A DNA stretch of 64,000 nucleotides from an uncultured Lachnospiraceae bacterium (GTDB lineage: Bacteria > Bacillota > Clostridia > Lachnospirales > Lachnospiraceae): contig CANOZK010000007.1 of the NCBI GenBank assembly GCA_947571775.1, forward strand, positions 1 to 64,000, in the 5' to 3' direction. The notes under the pieces were generated by a model that saw only the letters and a list, made by a program, of their open reading frames with translations, ran no database searches and was not told the DNA's origin. Below are positions 24,601-31,565 of the stretch, one piece after another (position 1 is the stretch's first letter; each line of letters starts with the position of its first letter). Both the position numbers and the translations under genes were made by a program.

Positions 24601-25181
24601 TAAAATATTTTGAGAAGCAGCTTGCTGAACTGGATCATTCACTGCATTCTCTGGATTCAGAGGCGTTTCGCAGGCTGGTGGATGAATCGGTGGATGCGCT
24701 TCATAATGGACATAAAATTGTAGTTTCAGGCCTGGGAAAAAATGTTCCTATCTGCGAGAAATTCGTAGGGTCTATGGTGTCTATGGGGTTAGAGGCGTAT
24801 TTTTTGCATACGAACTCGGCTGTTCATGGAGATATGGGTTTGGTAAAAGATGGAGATCTCGTGGTTATCCTTACAAAAAGTGGAGAAACCTCAGAGTCTA
24901 TTTATCTAACAAGACTACTAAAGGAACGCAAAGTGAATATGTGGCTTTTGACTTTTGAGCAAGAAAGCACCCTTACCCGTGAGATTCCAAATTGTATTAT
25001 ATTGGAATTGAAACACGAAGGAGATTTATGGAATATTATGCCAAACAATTCTACGACTATGAACCTAATTATCTTACAGGGATTGGCTATGATGATCGCG
25101 AAAACGCTTGAATTGGATATACATCAATTTAAGAGAAATCATCCAGGCGGGCATATTGGAAAAGTGCTTGAAGATGTTTAA
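24597..25181 (+). CDS. SIS-domain sugar-phosphate isomerase (KpsF/GutQ-like)
   Basis: A 194-residue single SIS-domain protein starting with GTG in a GTGA overlap, with GGAGGA upstream. It shows V-S-G-L-G-K-N, N-S-A-V-H-G-D-M-G and K-S-G-E-T-S-E-S, the phosphosugar-binding Ser/Thr loop, and ends F-K-R-N-H-P-G-G-H-I-G-K, a C-terminal element typical of arabinose-5-phosphate isomerases such as KpsF. It lacks the CBS pair found in full-length KpsF, as in GutQ-short forms. It may interconvert aldose and ketose phosphates for the kinase-nucleotidyltransferase upstream. A decayed second copy lies at 17790-17914. Confidence 0.85.
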   Translation: MIKYFEKQLAELDHSLHSLDSEAFRRLVDESVDALHNGHKIVVSGLGKNVPICEKFVGSMVSMGLEAYFLHTNSAVHGDMGLVKDGDLVVILTKSGETSESIYLTRLLKERKVNMWLLTFEQESTLTREIPNCIILELKHEGDLWNIMPNNSTTMNLIILQGLAMMIAKTLELDIHQFKRNHPGGHIGKVLEDV

Positions 25182-25199
25182 CAATGAGAGGATAATCCT

Positions 25200-25565
25200 T
25201 TGGTGGAAAAAGAATTTTTGTATAATATATTAAAGGCTGATTTGGAGAAATATGAACGTGTTTTTCTCATTATAGATAGACAAGAATCGAATTTACTCGC
25301 AGCATTTTGCAATTCAAATGCGTTAAGAACTAGTAAATATAAAGTTCTGATTCTATCGCCCGGTGAGTTCCCAAATGGCTGTTGTGCAGAGCGGCGGCAG
25401 ATTACAAAGGAAGATTGTAACATGTTTTATCAACTTTATTATATGTATGAATTTTCGGATAGATTTCGGATACTTTCAAAAGAAAATAGCTATGGAAATA
25501 TATGGAATCTTTTTGATGCGGATATTCTTGACATAGAAGATGTATTTGAAGCGATTTTATTTTAA
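25200..25565 (+). CDS. Small uncharacterised protein paired with a GT9-like gene
   Basis: A 121-residue soluble protein starting at TTG 25200 or GTG 25203, behind AGAGGAT. Visible strands are V-F-L-I-I-D-R and Y-K-V-L-I-L-S-P, then I-T-K-E-D-C and R-I-L-S-K-E. The arrangement of strands and motifs matches the 145-residue protein at 17917-18354, and both sit between a SIS gene and a GT9-like gene. I do not recognise a family; a partner role for the neighbouring transferase is an inference from conserved gene order inside this one locus. Confidence 0.6.
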   Translation: MVEKEFLYNILKADLEKYERVFLIIDRQESNLLAAFCNSNALRTSKYKVLILSPGEFPNGCCAERRQITKEDCNMFYQLYYMYEFSDRFRILSKENSYGNIWNLFDADILDIEDVFEAILF

Positions 25566-25593
25566 CATAAATAAAGAATACTTTAATGGTGGG

Positions 25594-26883
25594 ATGTGTT
25601 TTTTAGAAGATAGTTTTCAAATATATTCTAGGATTGAAAATGGTATGGATAAAATACACTATGATCAAATGGTTTCAGAATTGAATAACCTTATACATAA
25701 AAAGGTTATCTGTAATAAAAAAATATACCTTTTTGGCCATTGCAATGCAACAGAAAAACTGGCAGATTTGCTTTTTGATGAGGGCTACTCAATTAAAGGG
25801 ATTTTAGACAATAATTTAGCGAAACATGGCAAGAAATATCGTGGCATTCCTATTCAGCCACCACAGGTAATTGTAGTTGAATCCTCTGAACAGGCTGTTG
25901 TATGTATTGCTGCCAGAGCGTATGCTTCTATGTCTGATCAGCTAAGACGATTAGGATACACAGGGAAAATTTACAAACTTGTGGATTATAATAGTTTTGC
26001 GGAATATTCCCTTTCAGAAGATACGCTTATTCGTAAGAAACAGCGTGTGGAAAGGGGGATTATTTTATTACAAAACTTAGAACAACGATATCCAGGTTTT
26101 TTGAAATTATTATGTCCATTCTCTGCACTTGGAGATATTTATATTATGATGTCCTATCTCCCATATTTTCTGCAAAAACGAAAGATTGAGAAGTATGTGA
26201 TCGGCGTAGTCGGAAAAGCCTGTGCGGATGTGGTCTACCTATTTGGTGAATATTCCGTGGAAGTGCTGGCGCAGAAAGATATGGACGAAACCATTCAAGC
26301 AGCCTTATATACGCGGGACTCCAATTTTTTTATTCCACATCAAGACAGGCCATATGTTGTGAATCTTTCAAAGGCATTGTATATAAAGAAAATTACATTA
26401 GAACAGCTTTATTGCTGTGGAGTGTTTGCCTTACCAGCTTCTACAAAACCGTATAAACCTGTCAAACTGCGCAAGTACAAAGGACTTGACCAGATAGAAC
26501 AGGGAAACGCGGTTGTATTTTCTCCTTATGCAAAATCCGTGACGGCTTTGGACGAAAAGGTCTGGAATGAGATAGTAGAATATTATCGTGAAGAAGGGTA
26601 TCAATGTTTCACGAATGTGGTGGGTGATGAAAAGGCTTTGCCTAATACGATTCCAATTAGCCCTGCTATTAACGAAATACAATCTGTTGTAGAACGTGCG
26701 GGGACATTTATCGGAATTCGGAGTGGTATTTGTGATGTTTTGCGGGAGGCTTCTTGCAGAAAAGTGGCGTTGTATCCAGATTATAATTATTGTGATACAA
26801 AATGGAAAGCGATTGATATATATTGGTTGGAAGGTTGGGAGAACCTTGTTGCAGAGGAGGGGTTTCAATGGAAAAACAGTTGA
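25594..26883 (+). CDS. GT9-like glycosyltransferase with N-terminal Rossmann-like module
   Basis: About 429 residues from ATG 25594. Residues about 40-130 carry I-Y-L-F-G-H-C-N-A-T-E and I-L-D-N-N-L-A-K, the shared module. Residues about 160-425 are GT-B, family 9-like: L-C-P-F-S-A-L-G-D-I-Y near residue 172, V-F-S-P-Y-A-K, and F-I-G-I-R-S-G-I-C-D near residue 371. It is a paralogue of 18357-19718. The start is unsure: ATG 25540 would overlap the upstream gene by 26 nt, ATG 25594 lacks a clear ribosome binding site, and the paralogue's length favours 25594. The end overlaps the HAD gene by 16 nt. Confidence 0.73.
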   Translation: MCFLEDSFQIYSRIENGMDKIHYDQMVSELNNLIHKKVICNKKIYLFGHCNATEKLADLLFDEGYSIKGILDNNLAKHGKKYRGIPIQPPQVIVVESSEQAVVCIAARAYASMSDQLRRLGYTGKIYKLVDYNSFAEYSLSEDTLIRKKQRVERGIILLQNLEQRYPGFLKLLCPFSALGDIYIMMSYLPYFLQKRKIEKYVIGVVGKACADVVYLFGEYSVEVLAQKDMDETIQAALYTRDSNFFIPHQDRPYVVNLSKALYIKKITLEQLYCCGVFALPASTKPYKPVKLRKYKGLDQIEQGNAVVFSPYAKSVTALDEKVWNEIVEYYREEGYQCFTNVVGDEKALPNTIPISPAINEIQSVVERAGTFIGIRSGICDVLREASCRKVALYPDYNYCDTKWKAIDIYWLEGWENLVAEEGFQWKNS

Positions 26884-27239
26884 TTTTGTCCACTTTGCCA
26901 AAAACGTGGATATTTGATCTGGATGGAACAATTTTAAAACATAATGGATATAAAATAGATGGGGAAGATACTTTGCTTCCAGGGGTAAAAGAATATTTTG
27001 AAACAATTCCCCAAGAGGACAAAGTTGTTATATTTACGTCTAGGACGGAAGAATATAGAGAATCAACTTTGAAATTTTTGGAAAAACATTCGATAAGGTA
27101 TGATGGGATTTTATTTCATATGCCTATGGGTGAAAGGATTGTTGTAAATGACAGAAAACCTTCTGGATTGGATATGGCAGTGGCAATGAATATAGACAGA
27201 GATTGTTTTGCACTTCCACAGATAATCAGGGAAAAATAA
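26868..27239 (+). CDS. Small HAD-family phosphatase
   Basis: A 123-residue HAD hydrolase starting at ATG 26868 behind AGAGGAGGGG. Motif I is F-D-L-D-G-T-I (nucleophile Asp), motif II is F-T-S-R-T, and motif IV is probably the V-V-N-D-R-K segment. It is shorter than most HAD phosphatases because it has no cap domain. Similar small phosphatases sit in capsule loci. Overlap with the GT9-like gene suggests coupling. It may remove a phosphate from a bisphosphate sugar, as GmhB does in heptose synthesis; this is inference. Confidence 0.78.
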   Translation: MEKQLILSTLPKTWIFDLDGTILKHNGYKIDGEDTLLPGVKEYFETIPQEDKVVIFTSRTEEYRESTLKFLEKHSIRYDGILFHMPMGERIVVNDRKPSGLDMAVAMNIDRDCFALPQIIREK

Positions 27240-27256
27240 AAGAAAGCAGGACAAAA

Positions 27257-28300
27257 ATGAAAGCATTGGTTTTACACAACATCCATGATTTACGTCTGGA
27301 AACAGTAGAAGTTCCAAAGCCAAACAGCAAAGAAGTCATAATATCCATAAAAGCAACTGGCGTCTGCGGCTCCGACATCCCCAGGATATACAAAACCGGC
27401 ACATATTCTTATCCGCTCATCCCAGGCCATGAGTTCTCAGGCATTGTGACAAAAATAGGCCTCAACGTAGACACAAAATGGCTGGGCCAGCGTGTGGGTA
27501 TTTTCCCGCTGATTCCATGTAAAGTCTGCGCGCCATGCAAAAAAAAGCAATATGAAATGTGCCGAAGTTACAGTTATCTGGGTTCCCGCAAAAATGGCGG
27601 TTTCGCAGAGTATGTATCCGTTCCAGAGGATAATCTGCTTCAATTACCAGATAACGTAACCTTTGAGGAGGCTGCTATGATGGAGCCTATGGCGGTAGCG
27701 GTTCATGCGATGCGCCGGATTGCTCCGTCTGTTTCGGATACGGTGGTTATCTGCGGACTTGGCACCATCGGCCTGCTGCTGCTTATGTTTCTGAGAGAAG
27801 CCGGAGTCCAGAATATCCTGACAATTGGCAACAAAGATTTTCAGAAACAAGCGGTATTAAAGATGGGATTGTCCGAGGATTCCTATTGTAATGCCAGAGT
27901 GCAGGATGCGGATAAATGGCTCGAAGAACACACCGAGGGCGCGGATGTATTTTTTGAGTGTGTTGGGAAAAATGAAACGCTGGTGCAGGCGGTGAACCAT
28001 ACAGCCCCAGGAGGAAAAGTCATGCTGGTGGGGAATCCTAATTCGGATATGCATATGGAGAAACAAATTTATTGGAAAGTCCTGCGCAATCAGTTAACAG
28101 TAATGGGAACCTGGAACTCGTCGTTTACCCAGGAACCGGACGACGACTGGCATTATGTCCTGGACAGGCTTTCCAAGCGTCGGATTGCTCCGGCAGAATT
28201 GATTTCTCACAGATTTCCGCTGGAAGAATTGGAGCGAGGGCTTCATATTATGAGGGATAAAACAGAAGATTATGGGAAGGTAATGGGGTATATCAATTAG
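27257..28300 (+). CDS. Zinc-dependent polyol-phosphate dehydrogenase (GatD-like)
   Basis: A 347-residue medium-chain zinc alcohol dehydrogenase that resembles galactitol-1-phosphate 5-dehydrogenase. Catalytic zinc ligands are the Cys of G-V-C-G-S-D and the His-Glu of P-G-H-E-F; a structural zinc site is C-K-V-C-A-P-C-x6-C near residues 93-106. The NAD-binding G-L-G-T-I-G is near residue 172. ATG 27257 follows GCAGGA, 17 bp after the HAD gene. Base composition rises sharply in GC from about 27,290 on, so this gene marks the right edge of the AT-rich locus. It may be part of the pathway or an unrelated chromosomal gene. Confidence 0.85.
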   Translation: MKALVLHNIHDLRLETVEVPKPNSKEVIISIKATGVCGSDIPRIYKTGTYSYPLIPGHEFSGIVTKIGLNVDTKWLGQRVGIFPLIPCKVCAPCKKKQYEMCRSYSYLGSRKNGGFAEYVSVPEDNLLQLPDNVTFEEAAMMEPMAVAVHAMRRIAPSVSDTVVICGLGTIGLLLLMFLREAGVQNILTIGNKDFQKQAVLKMGLSEDSYCNARVQDADKWLEEHTEGADVFFECVGKNETLVQAVNHTAPGGKVMLVGNPNSDMHMEKQIYWKVLRNQLTVMGTWNSSFTQEPDDDWHYVLDRLSKRRIAPAELISHRFPLEELERGLHIMRDKTEDYGKVMGYIN

Positions 28301-28428
28301 ATACGTTCTGGGCGGCAGGAAATGCGGATGTGGCAAGAACGATCGGAACAGGCATCGGAATCCTTCGGTTCGTATCCGAAAATACGGATTTGTTTTTGAG
28401 AGAAAAAAAGTTTTAATCGGATGAAACG

Positions 28429-28457
28429 TTGTATTCATCTGTAAAATATGGTATGGT
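28429..28457 (+). promoter_or_regulatory. Predicted prfB promoter
   Basis: TTGTAT at 28429-28434 and TATGGT at 28452-28457 with a 17-bp spacer, 44 bp before the GTG start of prfB. Confidence 0.5.
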
Positions 28458-28501
28458 AAGATCCAATATCATGATAAAAAATTTAGAAAGAAGGTGAAGC
28501 T

Positions 28502-29615
28502 GTGGTTGAGTTGGATCAATTTAAAACGATTTTAAATTCCTACACAGAGCCATTGGTGGAAGTGAGGGATTCACTTTAACCTGGCTGGTAAAGCGGAAAG
28601 GATTGAGGAACTGGAACGGGAGATGGAGGCGCCTGATTTCTGGGATAACCCCCAGCGTTCCCAGGAGCTGACAAAGGAGCTGAAATATCTGAAAGATGAC
28701 TTAGAGACGTACAAGAAGCTTCAGGGCCAGATGGAGGATATGGAAACGCTAATTGAGATGGGCTATGAGGAAGAGGATCCCGACCTGATCCCGGAAATCC
28801 AGGAAATGTTGGATGATTTTCAGGCGGCCTTCGAGGCGATTCGCATGAAAACCTTGCTGTCCGGTGAATATGACCATGACAATGCCATTGTCACGCTCCA
28901 TGCCGGGGCCGGGGGAACGGAGTCCTGCGACTGGGCCAGTATGCTCTACCGGATGTTTACCCGCTGGGGAGAGCGAAAAGGGTTTGAGCTGGAAGTACTG
29001 GATTATCTGGATGGAGAAGAGGCCGGCATCAAGTCTGTGACCTTTGAGGTAAAAGGTGCAAACGCCTATGGGTATCTCAAGTCTGAGAAAGGGGTTCACC
29101 GTCTGGTGCGCATATCGCCCTTTAATGCGGCCGGAAAACGCCAGACTTCCTTTGTATCCTGCGATGTGATGCCGGATATTGAGGATGACATTGATATCGA
29201 AATCAAGGACGACGACATTCGGATAGATACTTACCGTTCGAGCGGAGCCGGAGGCCAGCATATCAACAAGACTTCGTCGGCGATCCGTATCACTCATTTT
29301 CCCACAGGGATTGTGGTGCAGTGCCAGAACGAACGCTCCCAGCATATGAACAAAGACAAAGCTATGCAGATGCTGAAGGCAAAATTGTATTTGTTAAAGC
29401 AGCAGGAAAATGAAGCGAAGCTGTCTGGTATCCGGGGCGAAGTTTCAGAAATCGGCTGGGGAAATCAGATCCGTTCGTATGTCATGCAACCATATACAAT
29501 GGTAAAAGATCATAGGACATCCCAGGAGGTCAGCAATGTGGAAGGGGTGCTGGACGGCAATCTGGACCCGTTTATTAATGCATATTTAAAATCTATGGCA
29601 ACTGGCCAGTCCTGA
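28502..29615 (+). CDS. prfB: Peptide chain release factor 2, with programmed +1 frameshift
   Basis: RF2 ends translation at UGA and UAA codons. A short first frame starts at GTG 28502 (AAGG 7 nt upstream) and reads V-V-E-L-D-Q-F up to R-D-S-L, where CTT is followed by TAA at 28577-28579. A +1 shift there reads on as N-L-A-G-K-A-E-R in the frame that ends at 29615, giving about 370 residues. The RF2 marks are visible: the SPF tripeptide in R-I-S-P-F-N for stop-codon choice and G-A-G-G-Q-H with the catalytic GGQ. The in-frame stop at the shift site is UAA rather than the usual UGA. A minus-strand open frame here is a shadow. Confidence 0.95.
28562..28580 (+). promoter_or_regulatory. prfB programmed frameshift site
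   Basis: The site reads GTG AGG GAT TCA CTT TAA C. The AGGG acts as the internal Shine-Dalgarno-like stimulator found upstream of prfB shift sites, and CTT-T is the slippery codon. Termination at the TAA competes with the +1 shift, so RF2 level controls its own synthesis. Confidence 0.85.
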
Positions 29616-29653
29616 GTATACAGATGAAAATAAACCAGGTTTCCTTTGAAAAC

Positions 29654-29763
29654 CAGCGTTTTAAGGGAGCCGGGAGAAATCGCAAGGTCTCCACTTCGTT
29701 CCGGTCGTTGCGAACCAAGCGCCACTGGCGCTTAGCAACCCCGGCGCTTTTCTCGTAGAAAAA
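29654..29763 (-). repeat. Dispersed intergenic repeat, copy A
   Basis: About 110 bp that match, in opposite orientation, 44053-44147. The shared core includes CCACTTCGTTCCGGTCGTTGC, flanked by CAGCGTTTTAA(A)GGG and by CTTTTCTCG. Copy A has an extra roughly 20-bp insertion that makes a hairpin (AAGCGCC ACT GGCGCTT). It lies in the 304-bp gap after prfB; the rest of the gap, apart from the terminator-like hairpin at 29816, shows nothing I can name. Confidence 0.7.
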
Positions 29764-29815
29764 TGTATTGGCAGCAGATAATCTGATTATCGCAATACTT
29801 ACGTATTTTCATAAA

Positions 29816-29854
29816 AAATAGCCGCCCTGCTCGCAGAAAGGTAGACGGCTATTT
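29816..29854 (-). terminator. Terminator of the carboxymuconolactone decarboxylase gene
   Basis: AAATAGCCG and CGGCTATTT form a 9-bp stem; read on the minus strand it is followed by a run of T (29813-29818 on the plus strand are A). Confidence 0.65.
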
Positions 29855-29919
29855 CTTAGTCTAACTATTTCGCCAGAGCGGGGAGCCTATACTTCCCTTA
29901 CTGGCTGTCTTGTTGATTC

Positions 29920-30282
29920 TCAGAATAGCTTTTTTGCAGTGGAAACCGCATTGAGGACTTTTGGAAAACCTGTATACGGAATGCATTGCAGGAAAATTTC
30001 CACAATTTTCTCAGGCGGTATTCCCACATTTATGGCCCCTGTAATGTGGACTTCTAACTGAGGTTCGCATCCTCCGGCAGTGAGCAGACTAGCAAGGGTG
30101 ATCGTTTCGCGCTCTTGCAGGGATAGCCCGCTTCTGGCGTAGATATCGCCGAATGCAAACTCTACAATATACTTTCCAAGATCTGGTGCAATTCCTTCCA
30201 GGGATGTTAGGACTGCTTCGCCGCCTTTGCCGTCAATTTTTCTTAAATATTCCATTCCGGTTTTAAATTTTGTTTTCTCCAT
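29920..30282 (-). CDS. Carboxymuconolactone decarboxylase-family protein
   Basis: A 120-residue all-helical protein of the CMD/AhpD superfamily. Family features include G-D-I-Y-A-R-S-G-L-S, E-R-E-T-I-T-L-A-S-L and a C-terminal G-I-P-P-E-K-I-V-E-I. It has Cys in A-G-G-C-E but not the C-x-x-C pair of AhpD peroxidase, so reductase activity is unlikely. Homologues are often small stress-linked proteins of unknown substrate in anaerobes. It is transcribed divergently from a MerR regulator, and its promoter shows the long 19-bp spacer typical of MerR control. Confidence 0.85.
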   Translation of the reverse strand: MEKTKFKTGMEYLRKIDGKGGEAVLTSLEGIAPDLGKYIVEFAFGDIYARSGLSLQERETITLASLLTAGGCEPQLEVHITGAINVGIPPEKIVEIFLQCIPYTGFPKVLNAVSTAKKLF

Positions 30283-30311
30283 TTTCTTTTTCCTCCATGT
30301 TTGATAAAATA

Positions 30312-30342
30312 AGCATAAATCTTAGATTATAGTCGAAGTCAA
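30312..30342 (-). promoter_or_regulatory. MerR-type promoter of the CMD gene, 19-bp spacer
   Basis: On the minus strand TTGACT (plus 30337-30342) and TATGCT (plus 30312-30317) are separated by 19 bp, longer than the normal 17. The spacer contains an imperfect dyad, TCGA and TCTAAG around CTATAA, as MerR-family regulators bind to untwist such promoters. The MerR gene starts just to the right in the opposite direction. Confidence 0.7.
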
Positions 30343-30363
30343 GTATTTTTTTGAGGAAAGAAC

Positions 30364-30726
30364 ATGTGGATAGGTAAATTTTGCAAAATAACGGGAATCG
30401 GCGCGTACACACTCCGATATTATGAAAAGAAGGGGCTGATCCGCGTGAGCCGGGATCGTGCCGGAAGGCGGGATTACAGCGAAGAGGATATCGAGTGGGT
30501 AAAATTTATCCAGCGTCTAAAAGACACCGGAATGCTGCTTCGGGATATCCGTCATTATTCGGACTTGCGGTATGAGGGCGATGCAACCATGAAGGAGCGC
30601 ATGGAATTATTGCTTCAGCACAGAAAATCTGTAATGGAACAACGGGATAAATGGGAGAAGTATTTGCAGAACCTGGATGAAAAAATAGGAATTTATCGGG
30701 AAAGGATGAGAAAAAATGGTTTTTGA
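30364..30726 (+). CDS. MerR-family transcriptional regulator
   Basis: A 120-residue regulator. Residues 1-70 are the winged helix-turn-helix with I-G-K-F-C-K-I-T-G, T-L-R-Y-Y-E-K-K-G-L and the wing R-R-D-Y-S-E-E-D-I. Residues about 75-118 are the antiparallel coiled-coil dimerisation helix. There is no metal-binding cysteine set, so it belongs with AdhR/NmlR-like members. It likely controls the divergent CMD gene through the 19-bp-spacer promoter, and its own operon with the GNAT gene that overlaps by 11 nt. Confidence 0.92.
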   Translation: MWIGKFCKITGIGAYTLRYYEKKGLIRVSRDRAGRRDYSEEDIEWVKFIQRLKDTGMLLRDIRHYSDLRYEGDATMKERMELLLQHRKSVMEQRDKWEKYLQNLDEKIGIYRERMRKNGF

Positions 30727-31498
30727 GCTGAGTCAGACGCAAAAGGCGGCGGCATTGTTTGAGGGCTGGCAGGAATCTTTGATATGGTCGGCATTGCAAG
30801 GTGTGATGGGAAAAATCTATGTGGATTCTGAGGAAAAGCCGGCTTGTGCGATGGTTTTATTGGGAGATTTCTGTTTTTTGGCGGGGAAGCCCAATCAGGA
30901 GTTGGTTTTGCATCAACCCAGGCAGGGCGGGCGGGATTTTGTAATTATGGTGCCGCAAAACGAGAGTTGGGCCGCTCTGATTGAGGAATCTTATGGAGAA
31001 AGGGCAAAGAGAATTGTCCGCTATGCCATAAAAAAAGAGCCAGAAGTATTTCAAAAAGAGAGCCAAAAGAAAGTTTTACAGGCCATTGTGGATAACGTGC
31101 CGGATGGATACGATTTGCAGATGATAGAGGAGAGTTTGTTTTGGAAATGCAGGGAAATCGAATGGTGCAGGGACTGGGTAAAACAGTATGAAGATTATGC
31201 GATGTTCCAAAAGTATGGACTGGGAGCGGTTATCCTCAAAGACGGGGAGCCTGTCTCCGGCGCTTCCTCCTATTCTGGTTATCGGGGAGGCATAGAAGTT
31301 CAGATTATCACCAGGGAAGATCACAGGAGAAAAGGGCTTGCCAGCGTTTGCGCGGCGAAGCTGATTCTGGAATGTCTGAAACGAGGCTGGTATCCCAGTT
31401 GGGACGCGAAAAACAAATGGTCAGTGGCGTTGTCAGAAAAGCTGGGCTATCATTTTGATCGCGAGTATGCGGCATATGAAGTCATACGCGCTCATTGA
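30716..31498 (+). CDS. GNAT-family N-acetyltransferase
   Basis: A 260-residue protein with a non-catalytic N-terminal half and a C-terminal GNAT domain. The acetyl-CoA pyrophosphate loop is R-R-K-G-L-A near residue 203, in the sequence D-H-R-R-K-G-L-A-S-V. It resembles the GNAT_acetyltran family of Firmicutes, whose substrates are mostly unknown. The start overlaps the merR stop, so it belongs to that small operon. Confidence 0.85.
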   Translation: MVFELSQTQKAAALFEGWQESLIWSALQGVMGKIYVDSEEKPACAMVLLGDFCFLAGKPNQELVLHQPRQGGRDFVIMVPQNESWAALIEESYGERAKRIVRYAIKKEPEVFQKESQKKVLQAIVDNVPDGYDLQMIEESLFWKCREIEWCRDWVKQYEDYAMFQKYGLGAVILKDGEPVSGASSYSGYRGGIEVQIITREDHRRKGLASVCAAKLILECLKRGWYPSWDAKNKWSVALSEKLGYHFDREYAAYEVIRAH

Positions 31499-31522
31499 CT
31501 GAAAAAACAATGGGAATTTTTA

Positions 31523-31555
31523 CAGGCGGCTAATCTATGAATGATCAGCCGCCTG
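31523..31555. terminator. Stem-loop between convergent genes
   Basis: CAGGCGGCT and AGCCGCCTG form a perfect 9-bp stem with a 15-nt loop, between the converging GNAT and pilT genes. It probably serves both directions, though neither side has a good U-tract. Confidence 0.55.
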
Positions 31556-31565
31556 GACGATTTGT

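Noticed and set aside
28349..28372. T-arm-like hairpin (TTCGG, seven-base loop, CCGAA) between gatD-like gene and prfB
   Set aside because: The loop lacks the conserved A of a T-loop, and no acceptor, D or anticodon arm can be folded around it, so it is not a tRNA.
28749..29345. 198-codon open frame antisense to prfB
   Set aside because: Lies fully inside a confident release factor gene and has no site or family match.
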